A DNA stretch of 64,000 nucleotides from Motacilla alba alba (Eukaryota > Chordata > Aves > Passeriformes > Motacillidae): assembly GCF_015832195.1 (NCBI RefSeq), contig NC_052046.1, positions 32,888,911 to 32,952,910 on the forward strand. The letters are read 5' to 3'. Shown here in pieces: positions 13,100 through 26,000 of this stretch (positions are counted from its first letter, which is position 1; each line of letters begins with the position of its first letter). Below the pieces are notes generated by a model. The model made no database searches, was not told where the DNA came from, and worked only from the letters and a program-made list of their open reading frames with translations. Both the position numbers and the translations under genes were made by a program.

Positions 13100-13301
13100 C
13101 CCGCTCCTGCCGGCCGCTACCCGGTGGCAGGGCAGGGGCGGAGGGCGGGGCGGCGGGAGCCGGGCCGCTGCCGGAGCGCTGCCTGCACCGGCGGGGAGTG
13201 GCGGGGGGCGGCAGCCGAGAGGCGGCACCTGGGTCCTTCCTCCGTCTCCATCACCCCGGCCGCCGTGGAACGGCCGCGGCCGAGCGGAGCGCAGGGGTGA
13301 G
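13100..13301 (+). other. SNCAIP: candidate noncoding exon 1 of SNCAIP (5' boundary unknown)
   Basis: The 3' boundary is chosen from the best splice donor in the island: GAG|GTGAGC, with GT at 13302. The transcription start cannot be fixed from sequence, so the left coordinate is only a guide. The exon would be 5' UTR, because the first in-frame start for SNCAIP lies in exon 2, preceded there by an in-frame TGA at 49023. A weaker alternative donor is near 13786 (CAAGTAGGA). A spliced transcript read would settle it. Confidence 0.42.
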
Positions 13302-16300
13302 GTGAGCAGAGGGGAGCGGAGCGGAGCAGACGGGGGCTTTGTTGCCGCCGACAGCGCTGCCCCCGGGGCAGTGGGAGAGGGGGCGCGGAGCCGAGCCCGG
13401 GGAGCCCCGCGGGTGGCGCTGGAGGCGCTTCCCCCGCCGATGCGTTTCCGGGGGCGGCGGAGCGGGGCTGCCGGGCGGCGGGAGACGCGGGCGGCAGCGA
13501 GCGGTGGCGGGGGGCGAGCCCGGGCCCCCGCCAGCCCGCCCCGGGGAAGTGCTTTCCGCATGAAATCAGGGCTGAACGTGGGGGGTTTCGCTGGGGCTGA
13601 GCACATACGTGATGTCAGCCGCGCGAAGTGCCGCCGCGAAGCCCTGGTAGCGCAGTGTGAGCCGCTGACACTCGTCCCCGCCGCAGATCTGCCGCTGCTC
13701 TGCTCGGAGCCGGGCGTCCGGGCGGGCGCCCAGCCGCCAGCACCCTCCTGTCCCGCCGGGCAAGCCGAAATCTGGAAGAAAGTCAAGTAGGAGTTGCATG
13801 TTTGTAACTGTGGGGAAACAAATGCCAAGTTGTCTGGTAGAAACATGCTCCAAGGCTTGTACTTGGGTCAGTCCGAAATCGTGTTTTTGCAACAGCGGGG
13901 ATCAAACCTTTTTCGTACTCGCATCCATGAGTGCTTTATGTGAGCAGATGTAATTTATACAAAGAAGAGCTCGAGGATCAGGTTCTGATGGTACTGGATG
14001 TATAAAGAACATGGTTGGCTTAAAGCCGCATCTCTTACAGAGATCAGTCATAACTGGTCCCTGAAAAGTCCCCTCACCCCAAAACCTGCCAAAAAACTGC
14101 TGGTGCTTGTGTTTTCCATGGAAAATCTTAACATCCTAGCCTGGTTTTATACCTTAGCATTCCAGTAGCAAAAGATAGCTGAAAAAATGTTTTAAAAAAA
14201 TAATTCTGAAGCAAATCAGTTGACTGTTGGACCCTTTTCTGTTATTTAATTGACTGAAGAAAGATACACAATCATACCTTTGGGAAATCAAAATAATTTT
14301 ATATTTTGTGCAAATAGCACTGATCCTGCAGCCAGAAATTATATTGAACAATGTGCATGCATTTAGCCTTGTGAAGCATGCTGTAGCAGACTTTTAATAG
14401 TGTCCTGCCCTTACTGAATTTAGGAGTTATGTGCACTGCATGTGCTTCCAGCAAGCCATAAAAAGCATGATCTGTTGCCTTACTGTCACCCATAAACATG
14501 AGATTCTTCACGCTAAAATCCTCTGCACCTCACTCACGTGTGAGCTCATCGTTGATAACCTTGGTAAACTACAGTCTTCATACTGCTAAGCCTGCAAATA
14601 TGCCTTGTGGAATACTGTAGCCATATTTTGAAGATTTAGCAGGTAAGCTGCAAAACTGGTTGCAGGAGCAGGCTTGGGGGATTGCTCAAGAGGTAGTTCA
14701 AACGCAATGAGAAGCACTTTTCATCTGAATGAAACAATTAGAATTTGGCCTGTTCAGTAGTCAAAGAGACTTGCCTCATCACTCACTATAGCCCATTTGT
14801 GAAAAGGCCTGTAATGAAAAGGCTCCCTTTGTAAAGGGTATGTGGTATAAGACTTGACTTGTGCAGACTGGCCATTCTGCTTAATACAGTCACTTACACC
14901 GTCTTAAACTAGCAGTTCACTTATTTTTCATGTGTTTGTGATTTCTGGTCTGTGTCATTGATTCAGTGTGCTGCAGAAAGCACGCGTGTGTCTTGCAGCT
15001 TGTTGAAAAAGTGAGTAAAATAAAACTACATCAGGGTACTGGCCCAGTGTATAGTGACCTCCAAATTCAAGGAGACTGGTTAAAAAAAAAAATCTCCTTC
15101 TTTTTTGAGCAAGCAGTCCAGTGCGGGCTACTCAAAAAGTTTTTTAAGTGTCATTTTGGAACAAGGAGCTGGGCAGTCTTTCAGGTAAGGAAGTTCTGTA
15201 GAAGATAGTAGCTTACGTTAGCTAGAAGCTGCTTGGCTTAATATCTTTTTCTTTAGTGACAGCAATATGGAAAGTTAGTATGTCATTAGTTCTTTGGGGC
15301 CAGGTTCCAAGTTTACAAAGAGCTGATGTAAAATTAGTCTGCTTGGATAAGGTGACTGAAAGTACCCTTGAAGATTCAGTCCCTTCCTGGAGTACTGTGA
15401 ATCAGTGATAAGTCATTTATTTCATAATTGCAAAACCACAATCCCAAATATTAGGTATTTTGTAACTGTTTCTTGACTGGGCATCAACAGAGCTTGAAAA
15501 ACTCTGAAGTATCCCTCTGCTTCCCAACTGTCCATTTTTCCTGGCAGCTGAAGTCTGTTCCCAGGTGGACTCCACAGGTGCAAGAAGTGTTCATCTGACA
15601 CACACCTGAGGTGGAACACCACCTGCATTGGCACAGCTCTCTTTCTCACAGTCCTCTTACAGGATGTCTCAGACCCGTACCTAATTCCACAGCAGCTCTG
15701 TCCTTGGAAACTTGTCTAATTAGGAGCAGGAAGGGGAAAGCATGACAGCCCTGCTGCAGCTGCTGTAGCTTCTGTCCTCTGAAATGGAGGCACACAAGTA
15801 GCACTGCCTCCACGTGCCAGATATGTCAGCAAGAAGGGGGGAGCAGACAGCCAGAAGCAGCTCCGTGGGGTGGCACATCTGTCACAGACAGCAGCACAAA
15901 AGTCCTGTTGGCAGTGGTGCCAAGATAATGGTCCTTGTGACATTATTTGGTGTCTTGAAGTGGTGATGCTGCACCTCATGAGCACAAATACAGTAGTTCA
16001 GCAGCCTTTGTGGGATGCAGCAAGTTATCTCCCTCATCTGGTGTTCAAATGTTTCAGCTGACTAGATGAGGTGTGTGGCAGAGCTTTATCTGCACCCTTG
16101 TCTGTCTCTGATTGTGTGTGTGAAGCTCCAGAGGCAGCCCATGAATCATGACTAAGGAGGCAGGGAACATTTTTTTTTTTCAATTTTACTAGAATAAAGC
16201 TGCATCTCTTTTCAGATAGATGTCAAGAGGAGAATATTCTCATCCTTCCTTATGCAGCCATGATAATTAGAATTAATGCCAAGTAAAATAAAGAAAAGTT

Positions 16301-17451
16301 TATATTTTTCATGTGCAAGTCTGTAAGTCACTATTTGCCAGTGCTTTACTGTGTGTTGCTTAGCAAATCCAGTGTTTTTTTACAGTTGAAATCTATATGA
16401 TCACTGTCAAAATGAAAAGTATGTTAGAAAAATTTGAGAAACATTGGATTTTGGAAGGGCAAATAGTAATTCTTTTCAGCTCTTGTCTGAATAGGACCAT
16501 AACTAAACTAAACTGAAGGAAATGGTGCTTAGATAATTGGCAGGAGGACTTGGAGTAGCATTGTGTCTGAGCTCCCTCTTTTTCTGGCAGATCTGTTATT
16601 TCTCAAAGGAGGTAGAAAAGATAGGCTTACATGAAGCAGGTGCATAGTAAACACAAGGGAATTTCTCTTTAAATGCAAATATGGTTTTACAATAGATTTA
16701 CATGCACAGTGGAACCACTGGAAACAAGAAGATAGAATATATGCATCAAATACTTTATTGATTTAAGTCCCTAAGAGAGTTCTAGACTTGTGGGGGAAAA
16801 TAATTAATTATTTTTTTGTGGTAGAAATATTGTCTGCTATTTACCTGTCTAAGGTGGAACTGTGATTTCATCTTCTACAACAAAGCACTAAGTGATTCAG
16901 AGGTCTGAAGGTTATCAAAGAAAAGTACAATTCAGCCTCCACAGTTTGGCTATCAGGGCAATCCTTCATTAGGTATGTTAAGGAGTGTTTACAAAGTTTT
17001 ACAAAATTTACCAAAAAAAAATTTTGAATGTGACTATGCCTAATTTGCACTTCATAAAGAATTATGAAGCAGTGCTTGAAAGTGTATTTTTTCTGGTTAA
17101 AGCATAGCATTAGGTTTGTGAGGTTTGCTGTAATCATTTCCTTTTTGGTTCAATTTCCTCCTCAATTATTGTTTGCAGTCAAACTGCTGGCATTATTTTT
17201 GTTTATACCAGATAAAAAAAGCATTGTCTTACTTATCTTTTAAACTCAATACAGTGTACTACATGACCTCTTCTTATATATAAATCCTCCCCCTTCTCCC
17301 CCCTTCTGTTTTATTGTTACTGAATCTGTCTGGAGCTTTCCATTTAAAATGAAATTCTAATCAGGAACTTAGCACTTCCCTTCAACCTCCCCCATTTTAA
17401 CCAACTTGTTTACATCTGGGACTGAAAATCAGGCTGTGCTGCATAGCTTTC
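13302..17451 (+). other. SNCAIP: SNCAIP intron 1, 5' part
   Basis: The start of a first intron that would run about 35.7 kb to the acceptor at 49006. Beyond the CpG island (to about 13.8 kb) the sequence turns AT-rich. I recognise no repeat or exon in this stretch. First introns of this size often hold enhancers, but none can be pointed to here. Confidence 0.45.
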
Positions 17452-17612
17452 TTGGGACAGGCTGCCCAGAGAGGTTGTGAAGCCTCCTTCCTGGACTACC
17501 CTGAACATGATCCTGTGCAACCTGCTCTGGGTGAGCCTGCTTTATCAGGGGGATTGGATTCAATGATCTCCAGAGGTCCTTTCCAATCCCTGCCATTCTG
17601 TGAATCTGTGAT
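17452..17612 (+). mobile_element. short CR1 LINE 3' fragment, sense
   Basis: CR1 3' terminal blocks: 'GGCTGCCCAGAGAGGTTGTG', 'GATCCTGTGCAACCTGCTCT', 'TTGGATTCAATGATCTCCAG' and the tail 'CCATTCTGTGAATCTGTGAT'. It is heavily 5' truncated, at about 160 bp. Confidence 0.85.
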
Positions 17613-18351
17613 GTGCATGATAGGGGCATGCATGTGATTGTGATTTGGAGCTGTGGTTCTCTGTGTATTATTCATCCATGTAGTTCTTCTGCAGGGTCTT
17701 GCCATACTGACTGGCCTCTTATAGAATTAGGAAATACCTTTGACTGCTTATATGTGCCTGTACATTCCTCATGTTCTCTTTAAAGTTTGGATGTAAATAT
17801 TCTGCCTTTTGAATGCTATGCTGTCAGTTCCAGTTGAGTCACAGTAGTAAATTTATGAAGATCACGTGAGCTGCTTTTGAATAGGCTGAAGATTTTAAAT
17901 ATTGAAGTTGTCAGCCTGTTAAGACACTTATTTGAATATTTGTAAAAGCTGTCTCCAAGATGCTTTTAAAAGCAAACAAAAAAAGGGCCAAACAAAATGA
18001 AGCAAAATGTATCTCGGGAATATATCGCACACAGAAGCAGCACAGAAGCAGAAGAGTGCTAGTAAGGTAAATAAGCTGTGTCATATTCCCTGACCCACAT
18101 TTTACTGTGCTACGTGTAAGTGTACTCATTTCTCCTCTTGTTATGTGGAAAGAGTCTTCAGTTACATGTCCAAATTATATTAATATCTAGGATATTACCA
18201 TTTTGCAAACTCATATGCTGAGCTCTGGATAAAGAACAATATTTGTGCTTGTTGCTAGGACATGGCCAAAAACTTACCTTGAGTTACAGAATGGAATCAC
18301 CAGGAAAGTGAGTTACATCATTAATTATTTGTTTCTCATTAACATTGAAAC

Positions 18352-19140
18352 TCTGACAGGCTTGGTGCTGTGACCTCTTCCCTGGGTGAAGAACCTTCAC
18401 CCTCTGTGTGAAGAACTTTTTTCTGAAATGCAGTCTAAACTTCCTCTAACAGAACTTCAGGCCATTCCCTTGGGTCCTGTCACTGTCACCATAGAGAAGA
18501 GATCAGTGCCTGCCCCTCCTCTTTCCCTCATGAGGAAGTTGTAACTATTGTGGGGTCTCCCCTCAGTCTCCTCTTCTCCAGGCTGAACAGATCAAGTGAC
18601 ATCAGCCGCTCTTCACACAGCTTCACCCCAAGACCCTTCACCATCCTTGTTACCCCACTTTGGACACTCTCTAATGTCTTTCTTGTCAGCTCAATGTCTT
18701 TTTTGTGTTGTGACACCCAAAACTGCCCCAGTGCAGAGCAGAGAGGGACAATCCCCTCCCTTGCTGGTCTGGTGATGCTATCCCTGATGCACCCCAGGAT
18801 GTGGGGTGTTGTTCTTTTGTTGACAAGAACTGAGAGTAGTGCTTGTGTAGTTACCAAATTCACATTTATAAGGTAAAGGAATTTGTCCAGGTGCTTGATG
18901 CACCCCAGGATATGGTTGGGCCTTTTGACTGCCAGGGCATACTGTTGACTTATAGTCAACTTGTCCTTGATCAGAACCATCAGATCCTCTTCCACAGGAC
19001 CTTTCATTCCTTCTCCAGCCTTTCAGTTTGTCCCTACAGCCAGGGGTGCCCTGTCCCAGGTGCAGAACATGGCTCTTGCCCTTGTTATGCTTCATATGGA
19101 TGGTGATTGCTCAGCCTTACAATTTGTCAAGATGTCTGCA
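18352..19140 (-). mobile_element. CR1 LINE fragment, antisense
   Basis: Reverse complement of the CR1 3' region, including 'CTGTGACCTCTTCCCTGGG', 'AGTCTCCTCTTCTCCAGGCT', 'CTTCACCCCAAGACCCTTCA' and 'GATGCACCCCAGGATGTGGG'. The last block is repeated near 18898 ('GATGCACCCCAGGATATGG'). It lacks the terminal CR1 tail on its left side. The 159-residue minus-strand frame at 18528-19007 is a degenerate translation of this relic, not a host gene. The right edge is uncertain by about 70 bp. Confidence 0.85.
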
Positions 19141-22067
19141 GGGCATCTCTTCAATGCACTCAGTAGCTTCTCCCAGTGTAGTGGAATCTGCTGGAATTGC
19201 ACTGCCTGGTGACTGGAGGTTTTGTTGTGTTTGAGCGCTGAGATGCTCCGGTCCAGACAGCTAATTGGAGCACAACTGTGCATGTGCTCAGGGTTTCCAC
19301 AAAGAGACAGGCAGCAGCACAGAATGTTTATCCCTGCACCCAAAACTTTATGTATTTTACTAGCTTGCTTCTTCCCATGGTAAATTGGCCTATATGTAAT
19401 CACTGCTGCTGTGATCCAATTCCTCCCAGGTCTTTAATTGTCTGAGTCAACATTAGCTCTTGTGTGTCTTTATACTCTGCTGATAAGGCAGCAAAATATG
19501 CTGAATAACTACATTCCTTCTTAACTTCTTGTTAAGTTAAGAAGCTAAGTTAAGTTAAGAAGTTAAGACAGCAAAATGCACACAAAATCTCTTCAGAGTG
19601 AATCATTCACTATGCAGTCAGTTTAAGAACACTCGTGGATCCCTTTGGTCACTTGCTGGACAAAAGATAGTAAGCCATCCTTGAGAGGATGTCGTGGCTT
19701 GTTTTTTTGTGGCCAGTCGAGGCTAGAGCCAGTAAAGTAGTTGAAGTGTTGCTGCCATGCAGCGAACCGCTGTTGGAGGAGAGGAGGTCCTGAATTTGAA
19801 GGATTTTATCAGCTCTGGATTTTCTGCATCACAGTAAGTTCTGCCCTTGTCAGCAGCACTAAGAGATAAAGGCTTTGGTGTCTTGATGTTCTTCTGAAAT
19901 GACTGTCCTTGAATCAGTAGGTAGCTAATATGCCTGCTTGGGTTTGGGGTTCAGAACCCAGCATTGGCTCTGCACTGGAATGGAGAGGAATGAGTGCTGT
20001 TTACATGTCACAAGGTTTCTCCCAGCTGCCTGTAGAGTGTATGGTGTCTCTTCTGTAGATGGTAAAGCTCGGTGAATTGCTGTCCTGGAAGGTTTAGGTT
20101 AATCTGGCCTGACTCTGTGAATCCTCAAGAGAGGATTCAAGAGAGGCCAACCAGCACATGGTACAGGAGTGTAAAGGGAACACAATTCCAGCTAATGGAA
20201 TTTAGCAAAATGGACCCTCTCTCCAGCATATGTTCCTCATCAGGTCCCATATGCTATACAGTATGCTTCCAGGCGTTTCGTTTTGCAAATGCAGTTTTTA
20301 GATGAACATATCTACAGTAGCACTTTTTCTGGATGTGTCTACACTGCAGTCGAGTAGTGTGATTGCAGGACATGCAGACAGCTCTGTAATTGCTTTGATC
20401 TGTATGTGGTGTGAGGACATGCCAGCCTAGACTTAAGAGAGGGCTTTCCAAGCCTTCTGGACAGATTATTAAACCATGCTGAAGTCTGCTTTCGTCTGTC
20501 TCCACTGCTATTTTTAACTGTCCTCTCTAGATCTGCACTGTTGTGGATACCAGCCTACACATGCTGACATAAACTCAGGACTGCATGCCCACTTCATGCC
20601 TCCTGCAGCATTGTTGGTGGATGCTCCGCATCTGGGTGCGAGCCCCTTATTCTTTATACTGAGGTAGTCTGCTTTTCTGTGGAGTTTAACTGACTGTCTC
20701 TCTATTTAATTCTTCTCTGTAAGGAATTGTAGAAGGGCTTTAGTGTGTCAGAGGGACTTCTGGCAAATTTGCCCTCCGAAAATTAATTTTATAGTCCTTA
20801 TTCCAAATTTGATTGTTAAGTTCAGCCTTAAAGAATCATCGTATCCAGGCCATACATTTTTGCATGTGTTAAAATCCAGATGAGAGACCAGGTTAAAGAA
20901 GCAATGTTAGAAAGTGAGCTTTTTAAAGTGTTCTCTATCAAAACATTGAATCTAGAGCACATGGAGGGAAAAAAAGTGAAATTATATGAATGATAAGAAG
21001 TATTATTAATAACAGTAAGGTCACTATAATATATAAAACATAATCCAAATCTGTTAAAAGGATTTGGAATTATTTGTAAGAGAAGGAATGTGTATGTTTT
21101 TTTCAACATTTCAAGGAAGATCCTTGCACTGCTAAGAATTTCTTGTTTTGGTTTGTGGGGGTTTTATTGTTGGTTGTGGATTTTTTTTTTTCGTTGATGT
21201 AGTAAGGATTATTTTTGGTTTGTCAGGTTAATTGTTAAATTACTCAATCTGCTTGAAAATGAAGTCAGTGAACTTTCTTATTAAGGTACTATATTGTATG
21301 AGTGAAGTTTGACAACAGGTATAGTTGCGCATCAGATTTTAGTAAATTTTTATGCAGAAATTGATTTTCTTTCTACATTAAAAACAATCAACCAACCAAC
21401 AAAAATACCCCAAAAAACCAACTGATCTGTAACTAATGATATAGTCTGAAAACATCTGTGAAGTGTCTAATTCTTTCACTGTGTACTTTCAATGCTATTT
21501 AACAAAGGAGAAAGCATGGCTTAAAAATTAGAACACAAAAGGATTATTTAGTGCAATTTTTTTTTAATGCTAAAAAATATTTCATATAAAATCTGTACTG
21601 TCAGACAAAGAGGAATACAAAATAGACTCTTGTTTGTTATTGTGACATGAGATGTGCTGTAGAGGAGTAAGGTGAAACTGAGCTTTTCAGCCTGGTGGAA
21701 TGCTACAGCTTACTTGTCTGCCAAGAAAATATTTTGTTTCCAGATAAGTGGTTAAACTAAAATAAATAAAATATTCTCTTATCTTTCATCAAACAGTTCT
21801 TTAAAAGAAGTGTTTCTTACTCCTGTCCTTGACACCTTTCTGAGGAAAAAGAACAGCCTTAGTTCACTGGATGCTGCACAAGAATGCAAGCTAAGCCTGG
21901 TTTCTGCCACACATGGTCTTGAATAAATTATCTAATTCTTTTTGCTTATGAGAATAAAATATAGTAGAGAACTGCAAAATGACAGTAGCAACATCTTTTT
22001 GTAATGTAGCAATCAAATAGTGCCTAATATTTTTGTTATGAAAAGGATTAATACTTAATGTTGAACA
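19141..22067 (+). other. SNCAIP: SNCAIP intron 1 segment
   Basis: No exon or nameable interspersed repeat is seen. It contains a small perfect inverted repeat at 19517-19544, listed separately. It also has a T/G-rich tract near 21143-21192 and an A/C-rich tract near 21380-21420. Confidence 0.4.
19517..19544. repeat. perfect 11-bp inverted repeat (hairpin)
   Basis: CTTCTTAACTT at 19517-19527 and AAGTTAAGAAG at 19534-19544 with a 6-nt loop. Further TTAAGTTAAG words follow to about 19568, so it looks like local slippage or duplication. Confidence 0.8.
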
Positions 22068-22845
22068 GCTCCAGCACCTTCAAACTGTGAGGTTCAGAGT
22101 GTTGGCACATCCACCACTTCTCTGGGTAAGCTCTTCCAGTGCCTCACCAGTCCCTCAAATTAGGATTTGTTCCTAATACCCAAACTAAACTGGCTGGTTT
22201 TTAGGTTGAAACTATTGCCTCTGGTTTTATTTCCACAAGTCATGGTATAAAATGCCTCTCTGGCATTGTTTTAGGCCTTCTTCAGGTACCAAAGACCACA
22301 ATAAGGTTTCCTCAGAGCCTTCTCCAAGCTGACCAAGCCCAATTCTCTCAGGAGACATGTTCTACCCCTTTTATCATCTTTGTGGCCCCCTTCTGGACTT
22401 GATACAGAAGTTGCTTGTCTTTCCTGTGCTGGGACCCTAGAGCTGGATACTGCAGTGGGGTCTCACCAGAGCAGAGCAGAGCAGAGGGGCAGACTCCTCT
22501 CCCTCACCCTGCTGGCCACACTGCTTTTGGTGCAGCCCAGGACACGTCTGGCTTTGTGGACTGTGAGTGCCTATGGCTGGGGCATGTCCAGCCTCTCACC
22601 CACCAGCACCCCCAAGTCCTTCTCCTTGGGGCCACTTTCAATCCCTTCATTCTCCAGCCTGGATGGGTACTGGGAATTGCCCCAGTCCAGGTGCAGCACC
22701 TTGCACTTGATCTTTCTGAACCTCATCTCAAGCCCATGTGCCCTCATCTTGACCCTGTCCAGGTCCATTTGGATGGCATCCCACCCTTCAGGAGTGTCAA
22801 CTACGCTGTCAGCTTGATGTCATCAGCAGCCTTGCTGAGGAGGCA
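22068..22845 (-). mobile_element. CR1 LINE fragment, antisense
   Basis: Reverse complement of CR1 3' UTR and the end of ORF2. Recognisable blocks include 'GCACATCCACCACTTCTCTG', 'AAGACCACAATAAGGTTTCC', 'CACCCCCAAGTCCTTCTCC' and 'GTGCAGCACCTTGCACTTG'. The 145- and 181-residue + strand frames inside it are shadows of this relic. Confidence 0.87.
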
Positions 22846-22875
22846 ATTTATCACAGTGGCCAAGAGCTTTCATGG

Positions 22876-23035
22876 GTTTCTCAGAGGTTGTGGAGTTTCT
22901 CCATCCTTGGAGATCTCAAAAGCCGCATGGATGCAGACCTGGGGAACAGGCTCTAGCTGAGGCATGGGCAAGGGGTTGGACTGGGTGATCTCCAGAACTC
23001 GTTTCCATCCTCAGCTGTTTTGTAGTTCTGTGAAG
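22876..23035 (+). mobile_element. CR1 LINE 3' fragment, sense
   Basis: Directly abuts the preceding antisense CR1 in the opposite direction. Blocks include 'GAGGTTGTGGAGTTTCTCC', 'TTGGAGATCTCAAAAGCCGC', 'GGTTGGACTGGGTGATCTCC' and the tail 'TTTTGTAGTTCTGTGA'. The two form a back-to-back (5'-to-5') pair separated by about 30 bp. Confidence 0.83.
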
Positions 23036-26000
23036 CGCTGTGAAAAGAAGAAACATTGTTATAATGAATACACACAAGGTTACAGGGAATAGCCTGTGTC
23101 GCTGGCTGTGTGATGGCTTGCGCGCTGCTAAGCACAACCCAAAACATCGCATGGCTGTAGCCAGGAAAGATGTGTGCTTTCTTATTTAGTTTCTGTTCAT
23201 TAAACCTTTTGGTGACGGGTATATGGGATAAGTGAACTGCAGTGAGCGTCACCTCCCACTTCTGGCAGTCATCAGTACAGTCTGGAGATGTGGACGGATA
23301 CACAGGAACACCTGTGTGCTCCCATGCTTCTCCTTCTGGCCCTTCTGCTGTGGTTTTCTGTGGCTTCCTGTAAGCCCCTTTGTTTCCAGCCTCTGGATGG
23401 GGATAATAGTGCTTTTTTATCCTGTAATACTGTAAGACTGTGAATTAATTGAGGAATGTTTGCAAACACTTGGACATTACTTTTTTCCTGAGTATCCATA
23501 AAAAAAGCTGCAAGGATATCTTCCGCTTGCTATAGGGCTTCGGCAGTCTAAAATTTCAAATAAATTTAGACTAGTTAAATGCTGGATGGGGGAACACAGG
23601 AAATGAAAATGCACACCTGGTATTTCTGAGTAGTTAGGGTGTGCTCTGTGTAAGACAGATCACCTTTTGCAAAGCATTGAAGTGGGATCCTTCAGTTTAG
23701 TCCCTGCATCAAAATCAGTACAAGCAAAGAAATGTGCTCATGCATAAATTTTGTAACATTGTAGGTTTTGATGTAGTGAGGTAGTGAGGTTCATTTCTTT
23801 AACATAGTTTCATTTTTTTTAATGAAGGGTTTTAGGAATTGGAAGATGCTCCAAAATTTCAGCTTAAAATAATAGTACTACTTCTAATTGGTATTCTGCC
23901 ACCTCATCCCACAATTTATTACAGCACTAATAGCTGCACAGCTGAATACTAGTGCTGGTTGTATCTGCTGCCCATAGCATTTTAAACAAATGATATTGGA
24001 TAGCAGTGTTCTATGTGGAATAGCATTGTATAGCTGCAGAGCTGCAGTTGCAGAGTTGCAGTCTATTTCTCAAATGAGAAAATAATGACAGTTTCAGAAG
24101 ACAGAATTCTGGTTTCAGGGGCATAGATGTCTCTCAGGAATAGTTTACCTATTTTTCATTGAATATTCCAGTTTCCACCAAACTATAATAACTATAATGG
24201 AAATAAAAGGTTCTTTTTTGACAGTGCTTAAATTTACAGTAGTTTGCACTGATTAATTTTTAAGGAGTTTTGCAAATAACATCATAGTCTATAGAATAAA
24301 GTATGAAATACTGTGCAGTTTCTCTACTGTCTTAATTTTAATTTTGTGAAAATTAAAATATTAGCATAGATGTTAGTGGTCAAGTGTCATTTCTAAGTCA
24401 GAGGAAAGTTAATGTTTCCAGTAGAAATTATAGTATTTTTAAAAATTATTTTCAATCTTTTTTGCTTTAAAAGTAAATACAGTAAAAGTAAAACCTGTAA
24501 TACATGCATGTAGTATTTGTCAAATTTATTTTATTCATCAAGTAGTCTCAAATGAAAGTGGGTTGGTCTGAGTGACAGGGAGCATAAGTTCTGATTTTTT
24601 TGAGTTCAAGCTTTGGTTTGGTTCTTTTGGTCCATGGGCACCATGTGCACAGATATAGGCTCTGTGTGATGTGCCCTGCGTAAGACTGGCTCACATCCCA
24701 AATTGATGTGTAATGCTGGTTACCCACTGGTGCACCTCAGCCCTGACTGCTTGTGGAATTCAACTTGTGTCAATGGAAAATTCAGCTTTGTGATTTGGAG
24801 TATCAGAATTTGCTAGATTGTAGCTCTTAGATGTTCTAGTCAGTTTCAGGGCACAGAGGGTGGGCAGTGGAACTGACAGTCAAAAATATAGAAGGAGAGA
24901 ATAAAAAAGGGTGTAGATGGAAGACTGGAACCACAGGAAGGTGGTTGCAGAGAAAACAGACCTCCCACAAGAGAGTAGGACAGTGCATAGGCTTCACACA
25001 AATGGGGGATATACTTGGTGTATTCTGACCCTTGAAGCAGAGAATCTATGTACATAGGAGTTTTCCCTTGTCTTTATAATTAAAGCTCACGTGAAGCAAA
25101 AGATCATCATGGGACTGAACGCAGGATTTTGGCAGGGAAATGTAAATAAGGCAAGTTCTAAATTTCTAACTTCAAGTACAGCATTTGAATGTTGCAAACT
25201 TAAGAGCACTGTTTGGCATTAATTATTTTCCAGGATATTTCTAGAAATAATTGAGCAGGCCACTATGGGGCTACAGGGTGTTGAAATTCTACTGGACAAT
25301 TACTGAATTCAGGCTGAGTAATTTAAATGGGAAAAACAAAGATGCAAGGAAGTGTTTGAAAAATTCCTTTTACTCATCTATGTAAAAATAATAATGAGTA
25401 AAATAACCTCAAACCCTAACGTGACCTAACAGATGTTTTCAACATTAAAAGTATGTTAAACAAAGATATTTTCAATTGCTTGGTTTTATTGAAACAACAC
25501 TTATAAATGAGATGTGTTCTTCAGCAAAAAGAAAATGCAGCTTAGGAAGATTTATGGGGATGATATACTGATTAAATTGGTTCCATATTTTTCTGTGATC
25601 AGTACCTGAAGAAGATAAGGTGAATAAGGATGCAAAGTACTAAGGAGAAAAACTAAGGTGAGGATTCGTATAACAAAACTTAAGTATCAAATAATATAAT
25701 TTACTTTAAATTATTGCACTGAGCAAAAACTTATGAAGGATTGCTGCCCCAGTGCAACTGCCCCCAGTGCTGCTGCCACTAATTCAGAGAAGGAAGAGAA
25801 ACCTCAGTTTATGGTTTGAAACAAGAATGCAGTGAGTCACATCTGCTTTATTAAAGACGTTGACACAGAATCCTCCACCTCCCCCTAAACTAAGGCATGA
25901 TTTGGAAAGGCTGAGTTCTGCTATGCTTGATTTCATCCTAACATAAGTGCTGGAGCCTACATTAGCAGTGGTAGTTGCCATAAGCCCTATGTTGCTCTGT

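Larger units (their letters stand above)
12750..13800 (+). promoter_or_regulatory. SNCAIP: CpG-island promoter of SNCAIP
   Basis: A sharply bounded GC-rich, CpG-dense island of about 1 kb in an otherwise AT-rich window. This is typical of a vertebrate TATA-less promoter. It contains an inverted CCAAT box, a CACGTG E-box, a TGACGCA element and GGGCGGGG boxes, listed separately. It lies upstream of, and on the same strand as, SNCAIP coding exons at 49 and 59 kb, with no other gene recognised between, so assignment to SNCAIP is by position. Long overlapping open frames on both strands here reflect only the scarcity of A/T-rich stop codons. A divergent antisense transcript from the same island is possible but unsupported. 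Confidence 0.8.

Noticed and set aside
13780..13790. Alternative exon 1 donor at CAAGTAGGA
   Set aside because: Much weaker match to the donor consensus than GAG|GTGAGC at 13302; kept only as a minor alternative.
12752..13846. Long open frames on both strands of the CpG island (341 residues +, 364 residues -)
   Set aside because: Arg/Gly/Pro/Ala-rich translations in several overlapping frames come from GC-rich DNA poor in stop codons; no domain or family is recognisable and the region is a promoter.
18528..19007. 159-residue minus-strand frame
   Set aside because: Falls inside an antisense CR1 fragment and reads decayed CR1 ORF2 C-terminal/3' UTR sequence; not a host gene.
22380..22960. 145- and 181-residue + frames
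   Set aside because: Opposite-strand shadows of an antisense CR1 copy.
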